DNA of 64,000 nucleotides from Copromyces sp. CBS 386.78. Lineage: Eukaryota; Ascomycota; Sordariomycetes; Sordariales; Sordariaceae. Each line of letters starts with the position of its first letter. Position 1 is the first letter of the stretch. Location: positions 186,001 to 250,000 of the forward strand of contig MU839121.1 in the NCBI GenBank assembly GCA_030685235.1, in the 5' to 3' direction. The notes beneath the pieces are model-generated. The model had not been told where the DNA came from and ran no database searches. It saw only the letters and a list, made by a program, of their open reading frames with translations. A program made the position numbers and the translations under genes. Shown here piece after piece: positions 10,878 to 21,406 of the stretch.

Positions 10878-10923
10878 ACTAGTAGTTGGGTCGGTGACGA
10901 CCAGCGAATCCCAGGTGCTGTAT
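10878..10923 (-). repeat. 46-bp copy of segment at 1,961-2,006
   Basis: The two 46-bp segments differ at only two bases and lie about 8.9 kb apart in the same orientation. On the minus strand both read in the same frame as YSTWDSLV(V/I)TD(P/T)TTS. The similarity stops sharply on both sides. It suggests two decayed members of one lineage-specific gene family. Confidence 0.8.
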
Positions 10924-11035
10924 GTTTTTTCTTTTTGACTTTCCTTTCTCAACCTTATTCCCCCCATTTTTATTTCCCCTGGCATGAAACGATATTTCCA
11001 TTGAACATACAAGAGCCATTCTTACCCGAACTATT

Positions 11036-13567
11036 CTAGTCAGACTCCAAGGCCACAGTCGCCGGTTTGAACCTTTTCCAAAAACTTGGGTTGGCCACCA
11101 CGCTATCAGCGAGTGATATACCACCATTTGCTCCTCCTTCCGTTCCTGAACCCGGCCCAGTATCATCATCGCATGTATGCGTCCCTGGCTCGACAACATC
11201 ACCCTCACGGTGATTCACACACTTCGTCGGCGTGGCCCTACCCTGCGACTCAAAGAAGAAGCGGGACACCTCGAACTCGTGGTACTTGCCTGGCCCAGTG
11301 CACATCTGCCTCACCTTGAACGTTTCCAATTGCGGCAAACATTCATCGCACCAGTGATATCCCGGGCAGTGGTCCGACTGGTTCTTCTTGGCCCGGCGCA
11401 AGATCCTGCCACACAGCTTATTCGAACAGCACACGGTCTCCGGCATGGCCGGCCAGTCCTCTCTGAAGACCGGGCTGCCCATCCCGTCCATCTCGGCAGC
11501 TAGGCCCTCGCCGCTGCTTTTTAGCCCCAGCTTGTGGCACAGCAGGTTGCACTCGTGGAATGCGAAGAAAAGGAGGAACCCTTCGGACCCCAGGTTCGTC
11601 CCGGACAGCTTGAACCGCTCCGGGTCCAGCGTGTGGATGGCCGGGTCCGTCATCATCTCTCCGACGCCTTGCAGATCACACACGAGGAAGCGGCCCCGTG
11701 AGCGCTCAAACGTAAAGTGCGAGAACGCCTGCGCCGCCAAGTGCGACGGGTTGGTGCCGAGGTCCTCGTTGACGTAGCCGGCGTTATTGTTGTACTTGAC
11801 GAATTTGCCGTCGAGGTACCGCTCGATGGACATGCACCCCTCGCCCGAACACGCAGCACTACCGCCGCCCTTGAAGCACGCCGTCACGACAAAGTCGATC
11901 GAGTGTTCGTGGCTGTCATCCAGAATCGCGTTGAACTCAAGCGCAAACGCCTTGCATAGAGCCTGGCACCGCATGTCCTCGGCCAAATAGGCGAGGCGCG
12001 AGTGGTGGCTGTCCTTGAACGTTTTCACAACGTAGCGGTTTGTGGACGCCTCGGTGCGGGCGTACGAGGCCACGCGCAGCGCGCCCTGCGCAAAGGGGGT
12101 CTTGTGCTTACGCAGCGTGAGCTCGAGCGTGCTGACGGTGATGTTGCTGTCGCGGTCCATCATGGCGTTGAGAGCGTTGCAGCCTTGGGCCATAACGTCG
12201 AGCGAGAAGCCCTCGACAGTGTAGGTCTCTTCGAACCAGTCAAGGTTGGACCACTGCGCTGGAACTTCTTCCAGCGGCATGCTCTCCCCGGCATCTGTGG
12301 GCTCTTCGTCTCCTTCGCCGATAGAAGGGAGGGCCGTGCCACCACCTCCACCAGGCCGTGGAACCTTGGTGCCCTTACGGGTGCTACAAGTTCGCGTAGC
12401 GGTGCGGGATGCGGAAGCTGTAACGGCTCTGACGACAAGATGCTGCAGCGCGTGGTAGGAGATGCCGATTTCCGCTTCGCGGAAGAGGAGCCCGCCTGTG
12501 GCACTGTTGTTGTAGAGCCCCTTAACCTTGCTGAAATACCGGTTTGTCTCTGCCAGCTTGCAATCGCCATACGCCCTCGCATACTCTTCGAGGAATACGA
12601 ACGCCATCTTGTCCGTATGCTGGGTGATGCGGAGCAGAATATAGTTGACCTTGAGCCCTATCATCTGCTCAATGAGCGGAGGGTATGTCAACCTGTGCGG
12701 CTCACTACCAGGATTAGCATATCCATCCATGGTATCGCCCAGGTCGTGCATCGAGCGGCCATGTGCTGGCGCGTCGGCGATGTGGATAATACATCTTGTC
12801 TGGTGTTTCCATGACGCATCAAGAGCCCTTCGGATGCCCCCGAGCACGTCCTCGGGCATATCCCCTCCGCCATCAGCTGTCAAATTATTGATAAAGCGGC
12901 GAACCTGGTCCGTCGACTCTGTGAAGTCCAGAAACTGAAGATGTCCCGCATCAAAATGGTCCTTGTAGCTTACCACAGCGATGCGAATACTGGCTCGGTT
13001 GAGGAAGGCCTTTCCGATGCCGTCAACGATGCTCTTCATTTGGTTCTTTGCAGCCTCAATGTATGGACCCATCGAACCAGTCGTATCAATGAGAAACAAC
13101 AGATCAGTAGAGCAGACGGCCTTGAAGAGACCGTTTGTGGATCTCCGCGGTGCGGTGGCGGCTGCCTCCCGTTCTTGTTGTCGGAGCTCTTCGGTGCGCC
13201 GGCGACGCTCTTCATCCACGGAAATCCCTCGACTTGTTGGCTTTTTCTTGTCTGCCTCGAGCTTGAGTCTCTCGAACTCATGGGAAACGGCCGTTGAAGA
13301 GCTTGAGAAGGTCGACCCGGTTGGCGAAGGGGGATCCGCAGACATGGAGCTGAGCGGCTGAGGTGACGACCGAGGTTGGCAGCTCTTCTTTGCCTGCAAC
13401 TGGGCACGTAGCAGCGCTGCTGCGTCCGGCATGCCTCCTTTCTGGTTGTTGCGGTACACGGTGCCGGACGGCGGCCGGCCCACGTTTGGAGGTGCCGGAT
13501 TCATGTTGCAACAAGGTAGACCGTGAACAACAATGGGATGTGTCGAGTCTCTTGGTAAGGTAAACAA
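11036..13567 (-). CDS. vWA plus alpha-kinase protein (VwkA/eEF2K-like)
   Basis: An 843-aa atypical protein kinase. Residues 155-340 form a von Willebrand factor A domain with an intact MIDAS start, DLLFLIDTTGSMG (D161). Residues about 480-700 form an alpha-kinase domain: YVVKTFK supplies the ATP-contacting lysine, FLVCDLQGVGEMMTDPAIHT matches the conserved DLQG/TDP segment, GTNLGSEGF the glycine loop, and FHECNLLCHKLGL the zinc-binding H-x-C-x3-C motif. A further Cys/His-rich segment (CCSNKLCGRI...HWCDECL) near 735-775 may bind metal. The layout matches Dictyostelium VwkA and fungal relatives; family substrates include myosin heavy chain and elongation factor 2. The N-terminal 150 residues are low-complexity and charged. 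The start could be 13,567 or the ATG at 13,504 (MNPAPPNVG). No intron needed. Confidence 0.92.
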   Translation of the reverse strand: MFTLPRDSTHPIVVHGLPCCNMNPAPPNVGRPPSGTVYRNNQKGGMPDAAALLRAQLQAKKSCQPRSSPQPLSSMSADPPSPTGSTFSSSSTAVSHEFERLKLEADKKKPTSRGISVDEERRRRTEELRQQEREAAATAPRRSTNGLFKAVCSTDLLFLIDTTGSMGPYIEAAKNQMKSIVDGIGKAFLNRASIRIAVVSYKDHFDAGHLQFLDFTESTDQVRRFINNLTADGGGDMPEDVLGGIRRALDASWKHQTRCIIHIADAPAHGRSMHDLGDTMDGYANPGSEPHRLTYPPLIEQMIGLKVNYILLRITQHTDKMAFVFLEEYARAYGDCKLAETNRYFSKVKGLYNNSATGGLLFREAEIGISYHALQHLVVRAVTASASRTATRTCSTRKGTKVPRPGGGGGTALPSIGEGDEEPTDAGESMPLEEVPAQWSNLDWFEETYTVEGFSLDVMAQGCNALNAMMDRDSNITVSTLELTLRKHKTPFAQGALRVASYARTEASTNRYVVKTFKDSHHSRLAYLAEDMRCQALCKAFALEFNAILDDSHEHSIDFVVTACFKGGGSAACSGEGCMSIERYLDGKFVKYNNNAGYVNEDLGTNPSHLAAQAFSHFTFERSRGRFLVCDLQGVGEMMTDPAIHTLDPERFKLSGTNLGSEGFLLFFAFHECNLLCHKLGLKSSGEGLAAEMDGMGSPVFREDWPAMPETVCCSNKLCGRILRRAKKNQSDHCPGYHWCDECLPQLETFKVRQMCTGPGKYHEFEVSRFFFESQGRATPTKCVNHREGDVVEPGTHTCDDDTGPGSGTEGGANGGISLADSVVANPSFWKRFKPATVALESD

Positions 13568-14595
13568 CGGTCAGCAAATCAGTTACCACCAACAACAAAG
13601 CGCATGGATGGGCACATACCTAGGTACAGACCTTATCCAAAAAGAGGATATCTGACAATGTAGTCAAAGTTGTCAAGGACAAGGTTCGTGGACGAGCCTG
13701 ACAATGGTATGGTAGAGAGGTGAAAATGTGAGTTGTGTCCTACACTCTGCTGTAACACCCTTCGTTTCGAGCCTCTCTCGCACTTATTATATCACAGAGC
13801 CTTCCTCATACAGCAGTCCGCGATGAACCGCAGAGCCTCATTGTGACTTTCTACGTGGCTTACCGGCACTCAGCGTCTTGAGCTGGACACAGTGACGTGG
13901 CCGTCGGCGAGGCTGTGCTTATCGAGGATATGCTTGACTGCCCAACCCAAAGCCAATAGCAGAGACATATTGACAGAGAGGCTTAGATGTGATAATCCAT
14001 TGGTGTTTTTCTTTGAACAGAGCTCAATGTCCGAAAACTTGCGTTCTCGGCGTAAGAACTGCTTGATGTATGGCCAAGACTTGGCACGATACGACTGGTA
14101 CCATTCATGTTGGTGCCCAAGGAGGTGATCGCGGGGGTATGATCGAGTTCGCCGGCAGCCTTGAGGTCTTTGAAACTCGAAGTAAACACGCCAAGTCTAG
14201 ATGCAGATAACTGGCGCCTTTGGAAGCCTTGGAAGGATAACTGAGTTGAGCCAAGGTATACATCAGCCCTGGTTTGATTGTTAGCGTGGTACTTGCAGAG
14301 GGCACTTTCACCACGTTCAGGCTGCTGGATAGGCGGGACTTCTGGCCTGAGAAGCCTCTGGTTCGTTATTGCCCGCTGGGAATGGAGTCAAGTTTTGGTG
14401 CATCTTCTTGGCCTGTTCTTGGGGTGGTTTGGGCCAATAGGAGCGTCGGAATCCCTTGTATTTTGAGGCTCTGCTCGACAACGCAACACATTTTTGCGGG
14501 GAATGTCACATGTTCTCGGTTGTCTTTGCCTTGAATGGGTTGTGGTTGCAGTGAGGAAGGATGGATCATAAACACCGAAATCAGAGGTGATTGGA
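13568..14595. other. Intergenic, nothing recognised
   Basis: Upstream region of the alpha-kinase gene and spacer before a duplicated relic. An ACCTAGGT word occurs near 13,618. Small ORFs in several frames show no family features. Confidence 0.45.
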
Positions 14596-15093
14596 TTACT
14601 CCCATACCACCTTGAAACTGTTTTGAAGCGGTGCAGGTAGGCAGCAGCCTGGTTGGGCATCCGCGAATGCAAAGCGCAGCTGTTGTCCACACCTCCCTCC
14701 AAGTTGGTGTGTACGTTTTCCTGCCCGAGAGCAAGCGTGGTCAAACGTGACCCGGGAGATATGCCAATAGATCCAACTGGGCGCATCGGGAGTGCCGATC
14801 TTTCTGGGCAATACATTCTCTTGGGTCCCTAAAAGGTCTTCGATTCCGACAAGGAATCAGCTGAATGGTGGGACGTCCTGGGCGAGGGTTTCATTGACAG
14901 TGGGAAGCTGAAAAGTGTCCAGCCAGACCTTTCTGGGCAATACATTCTCTTGGGTTCCTAAAAGGTCTTCGATTCCGACAAGTATCCAGCTGAATGGTGG
15001 GACGTCCGGAGCGAGGGTGTAATTGGCAGCGGGAAGCTGAAAAAGTGTCCAGCCAATCGGCCCATCAGTGGTGCTAGAACATGAAGTTCCCAA
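14596..15093 (-). pseudogene. Coding relic with 43-residue tandem repeat
   Basis: A minus-strand frame is open from 15,093 to 14,596 apart from one TGA at 14,857. Within it a 129-bp unit (14,929-15,057) is followed by a second copy (14,800-14,928). 129 is exactly 43 codons, so the repeat preserves the frame: both copies read FQLP(A/T)xNxTLAxDVPPFS then LVGIEDLLGTQENVLPRK. The first copy in reading order has TGG (Trp) where the second has the TGA stop. After the repeats comes a 60-residue Cys/His-containing tail. I do not recognise the family. It is probably a decayed gene; a short functional 78-aa product ending at the TGA is possible. Confidence 0.45.
14800..15057. repeat. 129-bp tandem duplication, two copies
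   Basis: Copies at 14,800-14,928 and 14,929-15,057 start with CTTTCTGGGCAATACATTCT and share most bases, including CCTAAAAGGTCTTCGATTCC. They differ at scattered sites, so the duplication is not brand new. Confidence 0.85.
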
Positions 15094-15414
15094 CCAACAT
15101 CAATCAGATAGAGACAGAAGGACATGTGCACCAGCATGGCGGCCTCCAGTCATGATCTGGTATCTCCAGACATGGCCTAGTGGAATCCTATAAGATCCAA
15201 GAACGTCGAATCTGAAAAAAAGAGAAGTTGTCGTGTCGGATCTTGGGCAGACTGGAACGGACAGTGACAATCCGAGAACTTACCTAAAAAAAGTGTGTAA
15301 GTTGTCAAGTCCAGTACATCTCTTAGCCCAGCGGCCACTGAATTACTGACATAGGAGTATCCAGGGCAGCGCCAGTATTATATCGGACAAAAAACGGCGA
15401 GCAACATCAGGAAG
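15094..15414. other. Intergenic, promoter side of FAD oxidase
   Basis: About 320 bp of upstream sequence for the oxidase. No recognisable factor site or transcript feature was identified. Confidence 0.4.
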
Positions 15415-17229
15415 ATGGCCGAAAAAGCCGTCATCGCCAACTTCATCTCCCAAGGAATACCCACCTTCACGCCCTCCGGCCCCAAACCCAGCGAGTATGA
15501 ACGCTCCGTCGCCAACGCCAACCTGCTCTACCGCTTCACGCGTCCAGCCTGCGTAGTCCAGCCCGAGACCAAGGAGCAGGTGGTGGAGGTAATCAAAGAA
15601 GCCAAGAAAAAAAGCGTGCCCGTAACCATCAAATGCGGCGGCCACTCGTACGCCGGCTTCTCCACCACCAACGAGGGCATCCTGCTCGACCTGGTGCGGA
15701 TGAAAAAGGTCGACCTGGACGTAGATAATAACGTCGTCACGCTGCAGGGCGGCGCCCTATGGGGTCATGCCTACAAAACGCTAGTTAACGGCCGGCACAA
15801 CGGCATTATTATCAACGGCGGGCGCTGCCCTACCGTGGGCGTCGGCGGCTTCTTGCTCGGCGGCGGACTCGGTCCGTTCACGAGGAGCTTCGGGATGGGC
15901 TGCGATACGTTGAAGGAGGTCACGCTCGTGACTGCCGATGGGCGCATCGTCACCGTCAGCGACCAAGACAAGGCGAACTCGGACGAGGGAAGGCTCTTCT
16001 GGGCGCTGCGTGGCGCGGGAGGTGGTAATTTTGGTGTCGTTGTCGAGTTCAAGATGTACCTCTGCAAGCTGCAGAACGAGGAAGGCCTAGTGGTGGCCGG
16101 CAGGTACACATGGCTTCCTAGCCCAGCGGCCAAGGCCATGGGCGAGTTCATGAAGACGATGGAGCGGTTCTACACAACCGACTGGCCGGACCAGATCACC
16201 ATCGACAGCTCGTGGCTTTGTGACCTCAAACAGACCGGCGGCAGCGAGCTCGGCGTGCGGTTCCTCGTCTACTACGACGGGACCAAGGAGGAGTTTGACC
16301 AGCTGATTGAGGACAAGGTGAAACAAAAGGACCTTGCGAAGCAGCTCAAGCGCCGATCCCTAGCCGAGAAGTCGACGCGTTTTCTGCACGAAACCCTGGC
16401 GTCCCAGTGGTCCGAGGAAACCATCAAGGCCTTCCCCTCGGGCTCCGAGATTTCACACAAGCTCTACTCCTCCTTCGTGTTCAAGAACGACGCTTCCACA
16501 ATCAAGGACGTCATCTCCATCATCCGCAAAGAGATGGCCGCCTTCCGACGCGAATTCACCGGTGAAAGCGGCCTGCTGCAAGTCACCTGGATCCACTCGG
16601 GCGGGAAGGCGAGTGCGAAGAAGCGGTCGGAGACGGCGTTCCGCTGGCGTGACTGCACGTACCACGCGTACATCATGCTGGAGTGGCAGGAGAAGTGGTT
16701 GGAGATGGACATGCGGGGGTTCTTGCAGAAGTTCAAGGAGAAGCTGAGGCCGTTTTCAATGATGGGCCGTGCCGCCTTCATCAACTTCCCCGATGCCGCC
16801 GTCCAGTCGAACGCCAGCGAGAGAGTGTACTACGGAAATAATCGTCAGAAGCTGCAGCGCATCAAGGAGATCTGGGACAGGGACAACTTTTTCCAATGGA
16901 ACCAGGGGGTTCGCCTTCCGCAACCCCAAGGCAAGACGGAGATCCCGACGTTCAACCTAAAGGCAGCGCCGAGGTCTCTTCCAGCCGATGGGTTACTTGT
17001 GGCATCCAGTTTTGGGATCAACTCGGCATCGCCACCTTCTCCCCTTGGTGATGGCGGCGATGATGACGGCGGTGATGAGGGTGATATCGTGGACATCGAC
17101 GAGCAACTGCTTACGGATGTGAATGCATCACAACAGTGGGACAGTTTTGATCACCCAGCGGCGAGCGGGCAGATCAACTACAGTGCGCTTGGCAGGGGTA
17201 TCATCGACTTGAGTGCCTTGGGATTCTAG
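15415..17229 (+). CDS. FAD-linked oxidase, berberine-bridge type
   Basis: A 604-aa intronless flavoenzyme of the BBE-like (FAD_binding_4 plus BBE) family, which oxidises sugars, alkaloids or polyketides and passes electrons to oxygen. TIKCGGHSYAGF carries His77, the usual 8-alpha-histidyl FAD attachment site. GGRCPTVGVGGFLLGGGLG carries Cys138, the second (6-S-cysteinyl) attachment site, so FAD is expected to be bicovalently bound, as in glucooligosaccharide oxidase. The C-terminal BBE motif is present around YYGNNRQKLQRIKEIWD...FFQWNQGV. There is no signal peptide, unlike many secreted relatives, so it should act inside the cell. After the BBE motif comes an unusual tail of about 100 residues with a PSPLGDGGDDDGGDEGD acidic patch. 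No biosynthetic cluster surrounds it, so the substrate is unknown. Confidence 0.88.
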   Translation: MAEKAVIANFISQGIPTFTPSGPKPSEYERSVANANLLYRFTRPACVVQPETKEQVVEVIKEAKKKSVPVTIKCGGHSYAGFSTTNEGILLDLVRMKKVDLDVDNNVVTLQGGALWGHAYKTLVNGRHNGIIINGGRCPTVGVGGFLLGGGLGPFTRSFGMGCDTLKEVTLVTADGRIVTVSDQDKANSDEGRLFWALRGAGGGNFGVVVEFKMYLCKLQNEEGLVVAGRYTWLPSPAAKAMGEFMKTMERFYTTDWPDQITIDSSWLCDLKQTGGSELGVRFLVYYDGTKEEFDQLIEDKVKQKDLAKQLKRRSLAEKSTRFLHETLASQWSEETIKAFPSGSEISHKLYSSFVFKNDASTIKDVISIIRKEMAAFRREFTGESGLLQVTWIHSGGKASAKKRSETAFRWRDCTYHAYIMLEWQEKWLEMDMRGFLQKFKEKLRPFSMMGRAAFINFPDAAVQSNASERVYYGNNRQKLQRIKEIWDRDNFFQWNQGVRLPQPQGKTEIPTFNLKAAPRSLPADGLLVASSFGINSASPPSPLGDGGDDDGGDEGDIVDIDEQLLTDVNASQQWDSFDHPAASGQINYSALGRGIIDLSALGF

Positions 17230-18582
17230 TGTCGTCCGGGTAAAAGAATAATTCGTACACCAGAAAGGAATGCCAGTGAATCGGGAGCCTAGTAAAGAGA
17301 AAGAGAACCCAGGGCATCCGACAAAAAAGCAGCCTGTGAAGATATAGGCACTGGACATGAGTAGGGTAGGTAAAATGCGACAACGGATTTCACGAGATGA
17401 TTCGGTAGGCGGACCAGCTGTGGTGTGGGCAGACCGTGAGGTATGAGGTATGGAAATCAAAGGAGAAAAAAATGTTGATGGATTGGTTGTCTGGCTGAAA
17501 CAGAATCGGAACGGGGACCTGTGTAAGAGTGGTTGAAACCAATGGGGAGAATTGATGGTTTGATTGGTCTAAGGAAGAAAGGGAAAATCCCAAGGAGCTG
17601 CCCGGTCCTGAACCTAAATACCCGAAAGTCGAAGAAGAAGGTGGGGGACGAATCCGCTGATCTCAAGAGGCACTGGACATGAGTACGTAAAACGCAACAA
17701 CGGATTCCACGAGATGATTCGGTACAGTAGGCAGACCGTGTCTGAGGTATGAGGTGATGGAAATCAAAGGAGAACAAAATGTTGATGGATTGGTGGACTG
17801 GCTGAAACAGAATCGGAACGGGGACCTGTGTAAGAGTGGTTGAAACCAATAAGAATTGATAGTTTGATTGGTCTGGGGAAGAAAAGAGAAATTCCCAAGT
17901 CTGAGGTCTGCCAGTCCTCTAGCTAAATACCCAAAAGTCGAAGAAGAAGGAAGGTAGGGGACGAATCCACTGGTCTCACCTGGCCAAACACACCTGGAAT
18001 ACCCGCGAAGAAAACTACCCTAGGCTGGGTGACGACTTCCCAATGTAATGTTAACGTGTGTTGCGCCTAGTCGGCCTACCTTAGTCAGGAAGGTGCGACA
18101 CCTAGATAACCAGAGAAGCTAGGCCGATGCTTACCGCGAGGAAGGAAGACAGGACCTACCTAGTAGCATTCAAGTTTCAGAATTTCCATTCGTTCTCATG
18201 GAAAGCACGACTGACCCAGTAGATGACAGCATGTGAAGAAGCATTGGGCATGTAGTCTAATGTGGGTTATATGCCATCTCCGCGAGCTTCAGTTCACAGG
18301 CAGGCGAGTTAGGCAGGTAGGTAGTGCTAAAAAGACTCCGACTCGAGGTACCGTACACACGGGCTCACCAAACCCCAGTTGTACCTACTGTTGGTTTGAC
18401 ATCGCCTGGCGGGATAATAAAACCAAGCAACACTCTGTAATACTTGCAACAAAACCGATGACAACATAGGCGGAGGAACATCTGCCCAAATCCAAAAACG
18501 CTTCATTCAGTTCGCTATATTCAACCATTACCCCACCCATCATCCATCCCACTTTCGTCCACTTTCATAGACTCTAACCCAT
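17230..18582. other. Intergenic with tandem duplication
   Basis: Spacer between the convergent oxidase and AVL9 genes. Most of the first 750 bp is the tandem duplication listed separately; in the remainder (17,990-18,582) I see no gene. Confidence 0.5.
17347..17985. repeat. 322-bp imperfect tandem duplication
   Basis: Unit 1 begins GGCACTGGACATGAGTA at 17,347 and unit 2 begins with the same word at 17,669. Shared blocks include CGAGATGATTCGGTA, AATGTTGATGGATTGGT and GAATCGGAACGGGGACCTGT, and both end in GTCGAAGAAGAAGG...GGGGACGAATCC. The copies differ by several short indels and many substitutions. There is no reading frame conserved between them. Confidence 0.85.
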
Positions 18583-21406
18583 CTATTTATCCCAAACCTC
18601 CCTCGCCTTCGCCGCCTCCCCAGCAGCCACTATAACCGCCGGCGACTGAAGCGGTGAGAGTGATGGCGATCGGGATTTGGACCGTGACTTCGATCTCTCC
18701 TTTTGTGTCTCTGTAGTCTCTTCAGTCGCCGTCGTGATCGTTAAAGGCGCTGGTACCGGTGCTGGTGCTGGTGCTGGTGCTGGTGCTGGTTCATTCTTGA
18801 CTTGTTCGGTAGAGGTAGCCGGTGCTGGTGCTGTTGCTGGGGTGGTGTCGTCGAGTGAGACTTCCTCCAAGCCTTTATCGTCCTTATCCTCCTTCTCAAC
18901 ATCATCCTTCGTTGCCGTCGTCGTCGTCGTCATCGTCGTAGTCTTCACCACCTCCGGGCTCGCGACACTCATCAAATTCACACTTCCAACAGTCCCAGCA
19001 GTCCCAGGTCTTGACCCTAGCCCGGCACCACTACTACCAACCGGCTTCCTCGCAATACTCCCCACCCTCTCCCTCACCCTCTCCGGACTTCCAAACTCAC
19101 TCCCTGAAAATCCGTCCTCACTCCCCGCCGCATCCAACATACTCTCGCCGCTCAACGCCCTCCTCCTAAACGCTCTTGACTGCCCGCCACCACCAGTGAT
19201 ACTACTATTTCCCGTCCTACTACTTCTCGTCGAATCCGGACTACCCGTCGCTAGCGGAAGAGCCGCATACGCCCCGTTACGCGTAGGAGATTGGGGCATG
19301 AACGTTTCTCTTTCTTCTGACGAACCGCCGCCGCCACCGCCGAGAAGGACCGAGGTGCGGTTCTTGAGGGCTTTGGACCAGCCCCAGCCTCCTTTCTTTT
19401 CCTGTTCTTTTTCTTTCTCCTCGTCTTGTAACTGGGTGGATCCGGTCTGCGAAGCGGTGTCGGATAAAGTCGTCGTAGTAGTAGTACCGGTGGGAGGAAC
19501 AGGCGTAGTCTCGGTAATCGGTGTCGTCGGCGCCGAACGGCCCCATCCTTTCCTCTTTTCGCCCGCCCAGGCCGTCCAGCTACTCACAAACGCGCCGGCT
19601 TTGCTACCTACCGTCGCCACGGCGGTCGATGCCGCTGCGCCTTGTCCTTGCGCGTTCCCATTCCCGTTCTCATTGCCGCCCTTCTCGCTACCGTGTTGTC
19701 CATTCCCACCAGCTGCCAGATCAGCCTGTCGTTGCTTCTCCGCCTCCTCCGCCGCCCTCCGCCTCTGTTCCCTCAAGGCCTCCATATCCGCATACAACTT
19801 GTTGAACATCGTGCTCGCCTTCTCTTTGCCCGCCTGTAGATTCCTTCCCAAAACCTCCTTGCCGACAGCAAACCTTTCGTCCAGATGCAAATCCTGCACC
19901 TGCTGCGCTATGCGTCTCTGCACATCATCAATCGTCAGCCCGCCGGCGCAGGGGTGCTTAGGCTCGACGATGTCGAACAGGTGCGAATCCGTGTGGCCGT
20001 CCCAGATGCGGTAGTTCTCCGTGCGCTTCCAGGCTTCGATGAAGTCGGCGTTGAAGTCGAGCGATGGGTCGCCTTCGATGTGTGGGAGCAGCATGCGGGG
20101 GTTTTGGGCGTGGATGGCGAGGTGGTTGTGGTATTTGACCGAGGAGATTAGCGACAACAGGTACTCTTCGAATTGCAAGCGGATAAACTCCTCGGAGCCG
20201 ACGTAGCCCATGGTCTTGGGCATGCCCGGGTTGGCGTCGTCCCACGTGTCGTTGACGTTCTGCGTGATGAAGTCGATCCAGCGGCGGTCGGGGGTGGACA
20301 GCGCCAGGGCGGATTTGAGGCTGGTGGAAGTAATATTAATGGAATTCTCGTCGAGGTTGATCAGAATATCAGAATAACGGTCCTTTTGCTGTAGAAGCAG
20401 CGAGTTGGTGCTGCCGACGATGTACGACTTTGTTCCAAAGTCGGCGAGGACGTCCAGCTGCTGAAGGGGTGTGTACGGCCCGAACAAACTTCCCTTGCCG
20501 AAGATCTGAAGCGGTAAGCCCATGTACGCCAGCAGCGAGTTGCGGTCACTAGTTCGCAAGCTCGTCGGCCGCTGCAGCTTCTTCTCGTAGTTATCCAGCT
20601 CCGGGCCGGCCGAGTCTTGCAGGTTCCTCAAAAGCCCCGGGATCAGGCTGATGAGCGAGAACTGCATCATGCACAGCCGCTCGCACCGCGACCCGAAGAA
20701 CAACATCTTGGGCTGGAGCAGACAGCACTTGAGCAGCACCAGCGTCTGCCACCGGAACTCGCGCACCAGCTCCCGCAGGCTCATGCCGAGATATAAATCC
20801 CTGTCTTCCTCCTTCTCGCCCAGCAGGGTGCCGCGCGCCTTCTCGTCCGCCAGGCTCTCCTGGAAGCGGCGGAGGATCTCGACGTCGGTGAACTCGCGCT
20901 GGGCGAACCAGGCCTTTGTGACGACGCTCAGGCGTTCGCGCAGCATGCCAAAGTACTGAGGCGAGTCGGCGATGATGACGACGGCTTTCTGCACGGTCGA
21001 GCGGGTGACTTCGGCGGGGCGGTTGAGCAGCTGGGCAGCGTCCATCTGGCGGGTGCACGAGATGCCGAAGAGGGAGGTGGCTTCAGGGTCGGAGGCGGTG
21101 GCGGGCCGGAGAAGGGTGAAGTAGGAGAAGTCTTCTGTTGCGCTGTGTCGTCGTCCCATGCGTCAGTCATCATGTCTTGCATCGAGGGTAGGAGAGGAAT
21201 TGGGGAAGAACGTACGCATGAGCACCATCGCTCAAGGCCATGAACGGTAGCAAGCCCCAGTCATACTCGGCGGCTGGATCGCTGTCCTCGGGCACGCCGA
21301 ACCATGTCTCGACCTCGGGGCCGCGCGCATGGTGGAAGTCGACGACGGCGACAAGCGGGGTGAAGCCCGGCTTTCTCTCTGTTGTCGGTGTAGGCGGGAC
21401 GGACAT
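18583..21406 (-). CDS. avl9: AVL9 family late-secretory protein
   Basis: Exon 1 (21,406-21,216) and exon 2 (21,142-18,583) are joined across a 73-nt intron (donor GTACGT, branch CTGAC, acceptor CACAG), giving 916 aa. AVL9 proteins carry an N-terminal DENN-related domain and act in exocytic transport from the Golgi and in actin polarity. Supporting blocks are PLVAVVDFHHARGPEVETWF at the start, LLPFMALSDGAHA|ATEDFSYFTL across the splice, and LFGISCTRQM, KAVVIIADSPQYFGMLRERL and FGPYTPLQQLDVLADF. From about residue 480 the protein is low-complexity: Gln/Asn/Gly- and Thr-rich, with Ala-Pro repeats (about residues 850-870) encoded by a GGTGCT tandem. The long plus-strand ORF over this gene is a shadow. 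It ends with a KSRSKSRSPSLSPL tail. Confidence 0.9.

Larger units (their letters stand above)
9973..11035. other. Intergenic with hairpin and coding relic
   Basis: Spacer between two minus-strand genes. It contains a long perfect hairpin (10,140-10,223) and, near 10,740-11,010, a minus-strand relic whose peptide YSTWDSLVVTDPTTS is shared with the remnant at 1,961-2,006. After that peptide the relic reads SGLSMGERTGSRVFHYLWPY before losing protein character. No complete gene is present. Confidence 0.55.

Noticed and set aside
18677..20014. 445-aa plus-strand ORF over AVL9
   Set aside because: Antisense shadow of a GC-rich, low-complexity coding region.
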